A stretch of 64,000 nucleotides of DNA from Mycetocola reblochoni REB411 (lineage in GTDB: Bacteria > Actinomycetota > Actinomycetes > Actinomycetales > Microbacteriaceae): contig NZ_FUKR01000022.1 of NCBI RefSeq assembly GCF_900163835.1, positions 124,001 to 188,000 on the forward strand, read 5' to 3'. This document shows positions 41,971 through 52,210 of the stretch, one piece after another (position 1 is the first letter of the stretch; every line of letters starts with the position of its first letter). The notes below the pieces were generated by a model that was given only the letters and a program-made list of their open reading frames with translations, was not told where the DNA came from and did not search any database. Both the position numbers and the translations under genes were made by a program.

Positions 41971-42945
41971 TCAGGGGGCGAGGACCACCTGGCCGGCGTA
42001 GGCGAACCCGCCGCCGAAGCCGAAAAGCAGGATCGGCGCACCGCTCGGGACGTCGTGCGTCGCCAGCAGCTTCGACAGGGCGAGCGGGATGCTCGCGCCC
42101 GAGGTGTTCCCCGACTCGACGACGTCCGTCGCGACGATCGCGTTGACGACCCCGAGCTGCTGTGCGAGCGGCTCGACGATCCGCAGGTTCGCCTGGTGGG
42201 GGACGAAGACGGCGATGTCCTCCGGTGAGAGGCCGGCGCGCTCGATCGCCCGCCTGGCGTGACCCGCGGCCTCGGTGATGGCCCAGCGGAACACGGCCCT
42301 GCCGTTCTGCCTGAAGGTCCGCTCGGGTCGCTCAACCCGGACGCTGTCGGCGAGTCCCGGCACGGAGCCCCAGACGACGGGGCTCATCTCCGACTGTTCG
42401 GCGGCCCCGAGCACGACGGCGCCGGCGCCGTCACCGACGAGGATGCAGGTGGAGCGGTCGGTCCAGTCGGTGATGTCGGACATGAGCTCCGCGCCCACCA
42501 CGACCGCCGTTCGCGCCGTCCCCGCGGCGATCGCCTGCTGCGCGATGGCGAGGGACTGCACGAACCCGGAGCAGGCGGAGTTGACGTCGAACGCCGCCGC
42601 GGTGGATGAGCCGATCCCCTCGGCGACGCGGCCGGCGGTGCTCGGCGAACGGTCGATGTTGGAGAACGTCGCGACGACGACCAGGTCGATGTCCTCCGGT
42701 GCGACGCCGGCGTCGTCGAGGGCGCGTGCGGCGGCGAGGGTGGCGATGGAGGCCACGGTGTCGTCCGGGCCGGCGAGGCGGCGTGTACGGATGCCCACCC
42801 TCTGGGTGATCCACTCGTCGGTGGTGTCGACCAGTCGCGCGATCTCGGCGTTGTCGACCACGCGTTCGGGCTGGTGGTGACCGGTCCCCAGGAGTCGGGC
42901 GCCGGGTCCCCAGGCGCGTGCGGGGCTCGAGTTCGCGGTGACCAT
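41971..42945 (-). CDS. fabH: Beta-ketoacyl-ACP synthase III
   Basis: 324 residues from the ATG at 42945. Catalytic triad: Cys in NSACSGFVQS, His in VPHQANLRI, Asn in ESGNTSGASIP. TACGCT lies six bases before the ATG, suggesting a leaderless start; longer in-frame sequence up to 43053 is rejected. It condenses acyl-CoA with malonyl-ACP to start fatty acid synthesis. No other fab genes adjoin, so a specialised KASIII role is possible. Confidence 0.9.
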   Translation of the reverse strand: MVTANSSPARAWGPGARLLGTGHHQPERVVDNAEIARLVDTTDEWITQRVGIRTRRLAGPDDTVASIATLAAARALDDAGVAPEDIDLVVVATFSNIDRSPSTAGRVAEGIGSSTAAAFDVNSACSGFVQSLAIAQQAIAAGTARTAVVVGAELMSDITDWTDRSTCILVGDGAGAVVLGAAEQSEMSPVVWGSVPGLADSVRVERPERTFRQNGRAVFRWAITEAAGHARRAIERAGLSPEDIAVFVPHQANLRIVEPLAQQLGVVNAIVATDVVESGNTSGASIPLALSKLLATHDVPSGAPILLFGFGGGFAYAGQVVLAP

Positions 42946-43195
42946 TCCTTCAGCGTATGGGATCGCGGCTGCGGTTCCGCCTGTGGCTGCGGACGACGTG
43001 GGGCACGGCGCGCTGGGGGACGTCGACAAAGATGGGGAGCGCTCCCCAGGCAAACGTGAATATTCATCAGCTTAGGTGAGTATAGTGGTGCCCGACTGAC
43101 ATCCCGCGCCCCCCGTCGACCGGTCCCTTCCGGTGATGCCTGCGGGGCGGTGCCGCTCCGCGCGCCGCGACGGATGATGAAAGGGATCACTCGAG
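42946..43195. promoter_or_regulatory. Divergent control region of fabH and surface protein
   Basis: 250 bp. It holds the fabH -10 (42952-42957, minus strand), a perfect 16-bp palindrome TGGGGAGCGCTCCCCA (43033-43048), a second palindrome TGAATATTCA (43057-43066) and a TATAGT -10 candidate (43081-43086) for the rightward gene, preceded by TTAGGTGAG. Confidence 0.55.
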
Positions 43196-44824
<1,629 letters not shown>

Positions 44825-44838
44825 CGCCTCGACGTGAT

Positions 44839-44877
44839 GAGCGGACCCCGCGAGCGCTCAGCTCGCGGGGTCCGCTC
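44839..44877. terminator. Strong stem-loop after surface protein gene
   Basis: A perfect 17-bp inverted repeat (44839-44855 and 44861-44877) with a 5-nt loop. No T-tract follows. Confidence 0.75.
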
Positions 44878-44913
44878 GTGTCGGGGGAAGCCGGCGCCCG
44901 GTCAGGACGACAC

Positions 44914-44948
44914 CGTTGCCCGTTGCCCGTTGCCCGTTGCCCGTTGCT
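44914..44948. repeat. 7-bp tandem repeat (CGTTGCC), five copies
   Basis: Four perfect units and one with a single change, in the gap between surface protein and mevalonate genes. Confidence 0.85.
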
Positions 44949-45038
44949 CGTTCGCCGGCTCCGGGGCTCGGCGAACGGCGCTTGGCGCTCAGGGCAGCGG
45001 GCCTCGACCCCGGTCGGCATCGGCCTGCGTGGTGGCGC

Positions 45039-46112
45039 TCAGCGCTCGGCGGGGTGAACGCCGATCGCGAGGTGCCGGATATCGTTGAGCTCCCACTCCC
45101 GCAGCATCGGACGCACGTCGATTCCCGTGTCGATGAGCACGATGCCGCAGTCCCCTCCGCCAGCTCCGGAGGACTTCGCCGCTCCGCCCGCCCGCCCGGC
45201 GGAGTCGCAGAGCAGACGCAGAGCCGGCGTCTCGATGACGAGCTCCGACTCGGCGGACAGTCGTTGCAGCAGGCGCCGAGCCTGGCGGATCTGACGCTGT
45301 GCCACGACGGCATCGTCCGCCTCGAACGCCGCGACGAGCTCCTCGACGCAGGCCCGACTCTGGGAGAGGAACTCGCCGTAGTGACTGTTCGTCGTCGACT
45401 TGCGGTCCTGGACGCTGCTCACGAGGCTCATCGTCGACGCGGGAACACCGGTCCATCCGACGATCAGCTGAAGCGCCGACGGAGGCGTGATGGCACGGAC
45501 GGAGAGCCCCGGCCACTCGCTGCGCACCATCTCGACCGTCGACATCCGCTCGCGGTTGTCCGCCACCCAGGCGCGGTCGAACGCGGTGTACGCGATCCAG
45601 CCGCCAAACATGCTCGCGGCGAGGTCACCTCCGGAGCCGTTCGCGTTGACACGCATCGTCGCCAGATACGCGAGCTTCAGCAGCTCCAGCCGGGACAGCC
45701 CCAGATCGTAGAAGCGGTCGAGGGCCTGGACCGTCGCGGCGGTGACGGCCGCGCTCGAGCCGAGCCCGAACTTGCGGCCGGACATGTCGTCCAGTTCGCT
45801 GGAGATCGTCAGATCGTAGTAGCCCAGCGGATGCCCGGACTCCGTCGCATACGACTCGACCGCGCTGATCGCCTCGAGGACGTAGTCGAAGGGGCGCTGG
45901 TCCGTGTCGAGGACGAGCCGGCTGCCCGCACGCCTCCACAACACGGGGAGCCGGCCGTACTGGTCGCTGATCAGCCTGCCCTCGCCGGTGGCGGGCTGGA
46001 GCTCAACCGTCAGGTAGCGGTCGACGGCGACGAGCACGGCGGGCTGGCCTGTCTCGACGACGGCGTACTCGCCGGCGATGAACAGCTTGCCCGGCGCACT
46101 GACGCGGATCAC
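45039..46112 (-). CDS. Phosphomevalonate kinase
   Basis: 357 residues, GHMP kinase family. N-terminal SAPGKLFIAGEYAVVE, ATP loop GRKFGLGSSAAVTAA (~residue 107) and C-terminal AKSSGAGGGDCGIVL. It makes mevalonate 5-diphosphate from the 5-phosphate. The GTG at 46112 overlaps the mvaD stop (GTGA). Last gene of the three-gene operon. Confidence 0.9.
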   Translation of the reverse strand: MIRVSAPGKLFIAGEYAVVETGQPAVLVAVDRYLTVELQPATGEGRLISDQYGRLPVLWRRAGSRLVLDTDQRPFDYVLEAISAVESYATESGHPLGYYDLTISSELDDMSGRKFGLGSSAAVTAATVQALDRFYDLGLSRLELLKLAYLATMRVNANGSGGDLAASMFGGWIAYTAFDRAWVADNRERMSTVEMVRSEWPGLSVRAITPPSALQLIVGWTGVPASTMSLVSSVQDRKSTTNSHYGEFLSQSRACVEELVAAFEADDAVVAQRQIRQARRLLQRLSAESELVIETPALRLLCDSAGRAGGAAKSSGAGGGDCGIVLIDTGIDVRPMLREWELNDIRHLAIGVHPAER

Positions 46113-47101
46113 GACGCGTCCTCCCGGATGAGGAGCCCGGGCCCGGGACCGGCGACGATGCGCTCGGCGCCAGGGACCGCGTCGTCGAGCGCCGCCGTCA
46201 CGGTGGCGACGTCGGAGGGAGAGCAGATGATCTTGACGTTCGGCCCCGCGTCCATGGTGAAGCCGCAGACGACGCCCCTGTCCCTCAGCGCGCGCACGAC
46301 GCCCATGACCGCGAGCGACGCCGGCTCCCAGTAACTGAACGGCGGACGGGCCCCCAGCATCGTCCCGTGCATGCCCATCGCGTTGGACTCGGCGATCTCG
46401 CACACGGAGGCGAGGTCGGCGTCCGCGATCGCGCGTCGCATCTGTGCCAGATCGTCGGCGGAGCGTGACACCCACGGCTCGTAGAAGGGGGATGTCTCGA
46501 CGGTGCGCCGCATGCCGTCACGGCTGGAGACGGCCTTCTCCGCGGCGTTCACGACGACGACGATCATCGCGAGGCTCAGATCACCCGACGGGACCGGCTC
46601 CGCGTAGGAGTCGGCGTCGCCGGTGCCGGCGTTCCACTGGACGAGACCGCCGAACACCGAGCGCGAAGCCGAGCCGGACCCCCGGCGTGCGAGCCGCGAC
46701 AGCTCCCTCGTGTCCAGGTCGAGTCCCGCGGCCGTGCTGGCGGCGCCGGCCAGGGCCGCGAAGCCGGACGCCGATGAGGCCAGCCCCGCGCCGGTCGGGA
46801 CGGCGTTCTCGGTGACGACCCGTGCCGCCGTGGTGATGCCGGCGCGCTCCCTGACCAGGTCGAGGAAGTCGGACACCCGCGCCGCGGCGCGCGGCGGCAT
46901 CGGCGCACCGTCGAGCTGGACGGTGTCCGTCTCGAGCGCGTCGTCGAACGCCACCCGGGTCGTCGTCGGGAAGACGTCCAGTGTGAGCGAGAGGCTCGAC
47001 GTCGACGGGATCGCGAGGCGTGCGTCGCGCTTGCCCCAGTACTTGATCAGCGCGATGTTGCTGTGCGCGGTCGCGACGGCCCCCCTGCCGGTACGGCTCA
47101 T
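46109..47101 (-). CDS. mvaD: Diphosphomevalonate decarboxylase
   Basis: 330 residues. Family signatures NIALIKYWGKRD near the N-terminus, PTGAGLASSASGFAALA (phosphate loop) and the catalytic Asp region (GFTMDAGPNVK). It gives isopentenyl diphosphate with ATP use and loss of CO2. ATGA overlap with the upstream kinase gene. It replaces the first step of the late mevalonate route in an operon with both kinases. Confidence 0.93.
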   Translation of the reverse strand: MSRTGRGAVATAHSNIALIKYWGKRDARLAIPSTSSLSLTLDVFPTTTRVAFDDALETDTVQLDGAPMPPRAAARVSDFLDLVRERAGITTAARVVTENAVPTGAGLASSASGFAALAGAASTAAGLDLDTRELSRLARRGSGSASRSVFGGLVQWNAGTGDADSYAEPVPSGDLSLAMIVVVVNAAEKAVSSRDGMRRTVETSPFYEPWVSRSADDLAQMRRAIADADLASVCEIAESNAMGMHGTMLGARPPFSYWEPASLAVMGVVRALRDRGVVCGFTMDAGPNVKIICSPSDVATVTAALDDAVPGAERIVAGPGPGLLIREDAS

Positions 47102-48054
47102 GCGGCGGGTCCGCCGGTCGCGTACAACCAGGTCCTCGCGGCTCCCGCGTCCCCGAGTGCTCGTGCGACGCGGAGCGCCTGCTGGGTTGATTCGGCCACG
47201 GCGACCATGCAACCACCCCGGCCCCCACCGGTCAATTTGGCGCCGAGCGCCCCGGCGTCCTCCGCAGCGGAGACGAGCGACTCCAGCTCTGGGCTGCTGA
47301 CCTCCAGGTCGCGGAGGATGCCGTGCGCCTCGGACATGTGGCCTCCGAGCGCCGCGACGTCGTCGAGCTCGACGGCGGAGGCGCTCGCCGAGGTGAGCTC
47401 GGTGATGCGGGCGAACCGCTCCTCGACCCAGTCGGGACGTCGTTCGCGGAGCCGCGCCAGGTCGGTGATCGCCGCTCGGGTCTGTCCCCTCACTCCCGTG
47501 TCCGCGAGGATGAAGGTCGCGCGGAGCCCGAAGCGCAGGGGGGTGGCGACGCCCCGCTCGAAGCGGAGGGGGCCCGCAGCGGTCACCGTGTGCGCGTCGA
47601 GTCCGCTCGGCGAGCCGTGCGCGACCCTCTCCGACACCTGGATGAGCTCGAACAGCTCATCCTGCTCGGGAGTGAGACCGGCGAGGTCGAACAGGGACCG
47701 GATCACCGCGGCGGACACGGCGGCGCTCGATCCGAGGCCGCGCTCGATGGGGATGGCCGACTCGGTTCTGACGACGAGGCCGCGGTCGGGCAGGCCGAGG
47801 TGGGAGAGTGTGGCGATGAGGGCTGCGCGGATCGGGGCGAGGCGTTCCGGGGCCTGGCTCAGCGGGCCGCGGTAGTGCTCGGAGTCCAGCCACAGCTCGC
47901 CCGAGCTGGGCACGGCGGCGGCGCGCATCGCGAGGGCCGGCATGGGGAGCGCGATCGCCGGACGTCCGTAGACGACCGCGTGCTCGCCGATGAGGATGAA
48001 CTTCGCCGTCGCCCTGCCGTTGCCGAGACGTGCTCCGGCGATCGGCGCGGGCAT
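47098..48054 (-). CDS. mvk: Mevalonate kinase
   Basis: 318 residues from the ATG at 48054. GHMP kinase motifs: KFILIGEHAVVYGRPA, ERGLGSSAAVSAAV and KLTGGGRGGCMVAV. A GTG at 48156 would add 34 poorly conserved residues. First gene of mvk-mvaD-pmk. HMG-CoA synthase, reductase and idi genes are not in this window, so the rest of the pathway must be elsewhere. Confidence 0.92.
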   Translation of the reverse strand: MPAPIAGARLGNGRATAKFILIGEHAVVYGRPAIALPMPALAMRAAAVPSSGELWLDSEHYRGPLSQAPERLAPIRAALIATLSHLGLPDRGLVVRTESAIPIERGLGSSAAVSAAVIRSLFDLAGLTPEQDELFELIQVSERVAHGSPSGLDAHTVTAAGPLRFERGVATPLRFGLRATFILADTGVRGQTRAAITDLARLRERRPDWVEERFARITELTSASASAVELDDVAALGGHMSEAHGILRDLEVSSPELESLVSAAEDAGALGAKLTGGGRGGCMVAVAESTQQALRVARALGDAGAARTWLYATGGPAA

Positions 48055-48608
48055 GCTGATCAGCCCTGAGCGGCGGTCGCCTGCGTCGGGGGACGGGGTG
48101 CGACGTCCGGGGATGATCCCGTGGGCGCCCGTCCGCGTGCTCTCGTCCGTATCCACTCCTGTCGCCTGGCCAACCCGTCAATCATGCCGCGTCCGCCCTG
48201 AGAATGCACTGGTGCGGCCGGGGCGGCGGGGGGTTCTGCAGCGATTTCGGGCGGGCGGCGGTGGTCGTTCGGTGGCGAAACCGGCGATCCATGCGCGTGC
48301 ATGCGGGTATTCACAAGCGGGCTGAATGGGCCTGAATCGCTATGTTACTTTTTAGCAACGACGACGGCGGGGGACGATGAGCCGTCGTCGTAACGTGTCG
48401 GGGGTGCTCCTCCGACCACGATGGCCCCCGCGGGATTCTTCCCGCGGGCGAGGCGCGCAGGAGGAACGCAACCGCACGGGGGTTCGGTTGCGGGACGAGC
48501 GTGCGCCGGGGCCCGGACGGCGCTCGATCCCGCGCCGTCCGGGCCCATCTCTCGTCGCCGTCCGGCTGCCCCGGTCTCCGGTTGCCCCGGTCTCCGGCTG
48601 CCCCGGGC
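48055..48608. other. Gene-free region with three hairpins
   Basis: About 550 bp between mvk and photolyase without a credible gene. Inverted repeats: ACGACGACGGC/GCCGTCGTCGT (48358-48368/48381-48391), CCCGCGGG twice (48427-48448) and a perfect 15-bp pair (48509-48523/48532-48546). A 16-bp near-repeat (TGCCCCGGTCTCCGG) follows at ~48567-48605. The hairpins probably end photolyase transcription; the mvk promoter should lie near 48060-48200. Confidence 0.6.
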
Positions 48609-49982
48609 TCAGTCGGTGCGCTCGTCCCGTGTGCGGCGCATCTGCTCGTAGGCCTCGAGGGCGTTGCGCCGTTGCGCGCGGAGCATATCCGCGTCGACCG
48701 CGCTCAACTCGTCCGCCCTGTCGCCCAGCCAGCGGTGCAGGTAACGTCGCGACGGGTCGAAGCGCTCCTGCTGGCGCATCGGGTTGAGCACGCGGAAGTA
48801 CGGTGCCGCATCGGGCCCCGAACCGGCAACCCACTGCCAGCTCACCGCATTGACGGCGGCGTCCGCGTCGACGAGCGTGTCCCAGAACCACTCCTCGCCC
48901 CTGCGCCAGTGCACGAGCAGGTTCTTCGTGAGGTAGGACGCGGTGACCATCCTCGCCCTGTTGTGCATGAACCCCGACGTCCAGAGCTCGGTCATGGCCG
49001 CGTCGACCAGGTCGACGCCGGTCTCGCCGCTCTGCCAGGCCTCGACCGCCTCGTCCGACTCCCAGTCCCAGGGGAATCCGGCGTACTCGGCGCGCCACGG
49101 CGCGGTCGGCATCTGCGGGAATGCCTCAACGAGGTGGTAGCTGAACTCGCGCCAGCCGAGCTGCCGGAGGAACGCGGAGGACGGTGCCGAGGAAGCACGG
49201 GCCGCGTGCCAGACCTGGGCGGGGCTCAGCTCGCCCCAGCGCAGACGCGGTGACAGCTCCGAGCCGCCGACGGGCAGCTCGTCCCTGTCCTGCTCGTACG
49301 ACTCGAGCCCCTCCGCGACGAAGGCCTCGAGCGTCTCGTGGGCCGCGCGCTCCCCCGGGGTCCATCGTTCGGCCAGGCCGGTCGACCAGTCCGGGCGGCT
49401 CGGTCGCCAGCCCCAGGTCTCCCTGTCGTCGCCGTCCGGCTGCCCGGAGGGAGCGACGATCCGCGCCGGACGGGGGAGAGGGGAGCGCGGCGGCGCGACC
49501 TCCAGCTGCGCCGACAGCCGACGCCAGTACGGCGTGAACACCGAGTACGGTTCGCCGGCCCCCGTGCGGATCTCGCCGAGCGGTTCGATCAGCGAGCCCT
49601 CGTGCTCGACGAACCCGACGCCGGCCCCTGCGAGCGCTGAACGGACGGGGACGTCGATGTCCCTGCGCGGCGCACCGGTGCGCCGGGACACGTGGACCTC
49701 GACCGCGCCGAGCTCGGCGGCGAGCGGTGGCAGCAGCTCCCTCGGGTCCCCGCGGCGGTACAGCACACGCACACCGTGCTCGCTGAGCGAGGCGTCCAGT
49801 GCGTCGAGGCTGTTCGCCGCCCACCAGCGTGCCGCGCCACCGAGGGGACGGATGGAGGGGCCCTCCTCGTTGACATAGAGAACAACGACGGGCCCCGCAG
49901 CGGCTGCGGCGCTCAGGGCCGGATGGTCGGCGAGGCGGAGGTCGTCTCTCAGCCAGACGATTCGGACGGCCTCATCCGTCAT
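48609..49982 (-). CDS. phr: Deoxyribodipyrimidine photolyase
   Basis: 457 residues. N-terminal alpha/beta antenna domain (VRIVWLRDDLRLADHPAL). The C-terminal FAD domain has LSPRLRWGELSP, FLRQLGWREFSYHL, GFMHNRARMVTASYLTK and the conserved DADAAVNAVSWQWVAGSG. It repairs cyclobutane pyrimidine dimers with blue light. The ATG overlaps the stop of the MarR gene (ATGA), so its expression is tied to that regulator. Confidence 0.93.
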   Translation of the reverse strand: MTDEAVRIVWLRDDLRLADHPALSAAAAAGPVVVLYVNEEGPSIRPLGGAARWWAANSLDALDASLSEHGVRVLYRRGDPRELLPPLAAELGAVEVHVSRRTGAPRRDIDVPVRSALAGAGVGFVEHEGSLIEPLGEIRTGAGEPYSVFTPYWRRLSAQLEVAPPRSPLPRPARIVAPSGQPDGDDRETWGWRPSRPDWSTGLAERWTPGERAAHETLEAFVAEGLESYEQDRDELPVGGSELSPRLRWGELSPAQVWHAARASSAPSSAFLRQLGWREFSYHLVEAFPQMPTAPWRAEYAGFPWDWESDEAVEAWQSGETGVDLVDAAMTELWTSGFMHNRARMVTASYLTKNLLVHWRRGEEWFWDTLVDADAAVNAVSWQWVAGSGPDAAPYFRVLNPMRQQERFDPSRRYLHRWLGDRADELSAVDADMLRAQRRNALEAYEQMRRTRDERTD

Positions 49983-50452
49983 GCTGTCGGCTCGCCGGGG
50001 CCGTTGCGGTGCAGTTTCGCGGTGATCCGTGCGAGCTCGGACATGTCGTCCGGGGTGAGCGCTGCGGTCATGATCTCGCTGATCGTGCGCGAGTGCTTCA
50101 CGGCCGCGGCCCTGAACTCGTGCACTCCCTGCTCGGTCATGGTAACGATCGCACTCCTGCCGTCGTGCGGGTCCTGTCCCTTGCTCACGAGGCCCCGGCC
50201 CACCAGTCGGTCGACCATTCGGCTGACGCTGGGCTGGCTGAGGAACACCTGGCCGGTGATGTCGCGCAACCGTGCCGTCCGGCCCGGGTACCGCGACAGC
50301 GTGAACAGCACGTCGTACTCCGACAGCGTGACCGATCCGATCGGGAAGTCCTGGGCGAGCTCACGCATGACGTGCACCTGGGCGCGGAACAGACTCTCCC
50401 ACGCGTCGACGGGGCCCGAACCGCGGGCGGCTGAGGGGGGCGGAGTGGTCAT
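49979..50452 (-). CDS. MarR-family transcriptional regulator
   Basis: 157 residues from the ATG at 50452. Winged-helix features LSEYDVLFTLSRYPG, LRDITGQVFLSQPSVSRMVDRLVGRGLVSK and the wing DPHDGRSAIVTMTEQG. Overlaps both neighbours by 4 bp and is co-transcribed with the photolyase and a membrane protein gene. The ligand is unknown; no cysteine-based sensor is seen. Confidence 0.88.
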   Translation of the reverse strand: MTTPPPSAARGSGPVDAWESLFRAQVHVMRELAQDFPIGSVTLSEYDVLFTLSRYPGRTARLRDITGQVFLSQPSVSRMVDRLVGRGLVSKGQDPHDGRSAIVTMTEQGVHEFRAAAVKHSRTISEIMTAALTPDDMSELARITAKLHRNGPGEPTA

Positions 50453-50817
50453 CGGTCCTCCCGGTCGGAGATGTGGGGGCCGGCGGTCGCGGCGGGGTCG
50501 GTGTGCGGAGCTGCCACGCCGGTACGGGCGGCGTCCGCGGTGGCCGACGGCGCCGGTCGGGGCCGCAGGCTCCGGTACATGAGGTATCCGCCGGCCGCCA
50601 TCAGCCCCGCACCCGGCAGCAGCGCGATCGCTCCGACGATCAGGAGCAGCGTCCCCGATCCCGCCGCCCAAAGCACCAGCCCGACGGGCAGCACCGCCAT
50701 GGTGGCGAGCCCGATACCGAACACGACCGCGCCCCCGAGTCCCCTCGGGGTGATGATCGCCGAGCTGAAGACGCCGCCGGGATCCGCGGCGGTCTGATCG
50801 GGGGCGTCGTGTGGCAT
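50449..50817 (-). CDS. Small membrane protein of the photolyase operon
   Basis: 122 residues with two to three hydrophobic helices (GAVVFGIGLATMAVLPVGLVL, LLLIVGAIALLPGAGLMAAGG) followed by a proline/alanine-rich hydrophilic tail. First gene of the three-gene operon; ATGA overlap with the MarR gene. No family recognised. Confidence 0.65.
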   Translation of the reverse strand: MPHDAPDQTAADPGGVFSSAIITPRGLGGAVVFGIGLATMAVLPVGLVLWAAGSGTLLLIVGAIALLPGAGLMAAGGYLMYRSLRPRPAPSATADAARTGVAAPHTDPAATAGPHISDREDR

Positions 50818-50909
50818 GGAACAAGAGTACGGCTCGCGCGGCGTCGTCGAGATCAGTGCGCGTCAGGTGAGCGGGACCGCCGATGCGCCAACCGGCCGGG
50901 AGACAGACT

Positions 50910-50942
50910 GAGGGCCGGACATCCAGTGGATGTCCGGCCCTC
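50910..50942. terminator. Terminator-like stem-loop (GGACATCC type)
   Basis: A 15-bp perfect inverted repeat with AGT loop. Its core (GACATCC..GGATGTC) recurs in the hairpin at 59045-59076. It lies in the ~290-bp gap between the photolyase operon and the winged-helix regulator, which has no gene. Confidence 0.65.
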
Positions 50943-51107
50943 CCCTTGCACCAAGAGTGTCCTGCAATCACATTCCGCATCAGCTGCCACAGCAAACAAC
51001 TGATGCTCTATGAATATATAACGAGCCGATAACGGGCGCTACGCGCTAGCCCTCATTGTGGGGGCGTTCCCAGTCGATCGATAAGCTCCGGCCAGGAACG
51101 ACGCGGC

Positions 51108-51827
51108 TCAGAACAGGTCGGGGCTCGGCGTCGAGGCGTAACGGATCGTCACATCCGCGTGGCGGTCGAACCGGTAGCCGACGCCGCGGACGGTGCGAAC
51201 GATCTCGTCGTAGCCCCCGAGCTTGGAGCGAAGGCGACGAACGTGGACGTCGATGGTGCGCTCGTTGGGGACCTCGTCCGCCGTGTCCGCGCTCCACAGT
51301 GCCTGGATGATCTCCTGGCGGTCGACCGTCTTGCCCTCGCGCAGAACGAGGTACTGCAGCAGCTCGAACTCCTTGAAGGTGAGGGCGGCCGGGTGGTTGT
51401 CGAGCACGACACGCTTGCGAGAGATGTCGATCACGACGCCGGAGGCGGCGCGGTCGAGCTCCTCGTCGGCGTGGGCGTTGCGGTGCTTCGCGAGGGCGGC
51501 GGGCTCCTGAAGCGCAAGCCGGACGACGTCAATGGCCCGACCGCCGGCACCCTCGGGCGCCAGGGCGACGGCTGCATAGCTCTCCGCCTCGGGGACGAGC
51601 TGCGTGGTGAGGGTCTTCAGTGCCTGGACGAGCGCGCCGAGGCTGGTCCCCGCCGCGGCCGCGTCGGCCTCGTCGACGCCGACGTAGAGGACGAAGCCCC
51701 GCGCCTCTGTGCCGTTCGGAACGGCGCGGACGGCCGCGCGGACGGCGGGCGCCGTCGCGGGTGCCGCATCGGGGACGGCGCTGAGCGGAGTGCGGGTGGA
51801 GTGGCTGGAGATGGAGGCGAGAGACAT
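51108..51827 (-). CDS. Winged-helix (OmpR-type) regulator without receiver domain
   Basis: 239 residues. The C-terminal ~100 residues are an OmpR/PhoB DNA-binding domain (LTFKEFELLQYLVLREGKTVDRQEII, NERTIDVHVRRLRSKLGG, IVRTVRGVGYRF). The N-terminal ~130 residues lack the Asp pocket of receivers and contain an alpha/beta segment GFVLYVGVDEADAAAAG of no known family. AAGGATC precedes the ATG. The gene stands 183 bp downstream of a Cys-rich leader ORF, suggesting attenuation control. Regulon unknown. Confidence 0.85.
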   Translation of the reverse strand: MSLASISSHSTRTPLSAVPDAAPATAPAVRAAVRAVPNGTEARGFVLYVGVDEADAAAAGTSLGALVQALKTLTTQLVPEAESYAAVALAPEGAGGRAIDVVRLALQEPAALAKHRNAHADEELDRAASGVVIDISRKRVVLDNHPAALTFKEFELLQYLVLREGKTVDRQEIIQALWSADTADEVPNERTIDVHVRRLRSKLGGYDEIVRTVRGVGYRFDRHADVTIRYASTPSPDLF

Positions 51828-52010
51828 GAGAGAGATCCTTGCGGTGATGATGATGTGCGCAACGACCGGTCGCTGAGACCGGGTGCGGAGATGCCGGTGA
51901 CGAGGTGTCGGAGGACCGGCGGTGAGAGCCGACGAAGCGGCTGTGCTGGATCCGGCCCTGCTCCGAAGGAGGGGTGGTGGGTCAGAATCCGGCTGGCTGG
52001 TGTTGGAGGC

Positions 52011-52112
52011 CTAGCGGCACATTCGACAACACATGACCTCGCGACCGGGCATCATCATCCCGGTTGTCTCCTGAGCCTCGAAGGCGATCAGGTGAGCGGC
52101 GAATTCAGTCAT
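52011..52112 (-). CDS. Cys-rich leader peptide (33 codons)
   Basis: The ORF runs MTEFAAHLIAFEA to a terminal VMCCRMCR followed by TAG: three Cys codons in the last six sense codons. The ATG is six bases after TCTAAT with TTGACA 18 bp further upstream, a near-consensus promoter and a leaderless start. Position, size and clustered Cys/Arg codons are those of a ribosome-mediated attenuator acting on the winged-helix gene. No defined alternate hairpins were proven in the 183-nt spacer. Confidence 0.7.
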   Translation of the reverse strand: MTEFAAHLIAFEAQETTGMMMPGREVMCCRMCR

Positions 52113-52148
52113 GGACTTATTAGAACCGAGCATGACAATTCGTGTCAA
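52113..52148 (-). promoter_or_regulatory. Consensus promoter with palindromic operator
   Basis: TTGACA (52148-52143) and TCTAAT (52124-52119) on the minus strand, 18-bp spacer. The inverted repeat TGACA-ATTCG-TGTCA (52133-52147) overlaps the -35, so a repressor or activator probably acts here. Confidence 0.75.
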
Positions 52149-52162
52149 GCAGAAAGAGGAAA

Positions 52163-52193
52163 AGGGGTGCACCGTCGTCGACGGAGCACCCCT
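52163..52193 (-). terminator. Terminator of upp
   Basis: AGGGGTGC/GCACCCCT arms with an inner CCGTCG/CGACGG stem, followed on the minus strand by TTTTCCTCTTTCT. Intrinsic terminator directly after the upp gene. Confidence 0.8.
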
Positions 52194-52210
52194 GAGGTGG
52201 CGGGACCGGA

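Noticed and set aside
48342-48380. 12-codon ORF before the hairpins near 48360
   Set aside because: Too short, no ribosome site or promoter at leaderless distance, no features of a regulatory leader.
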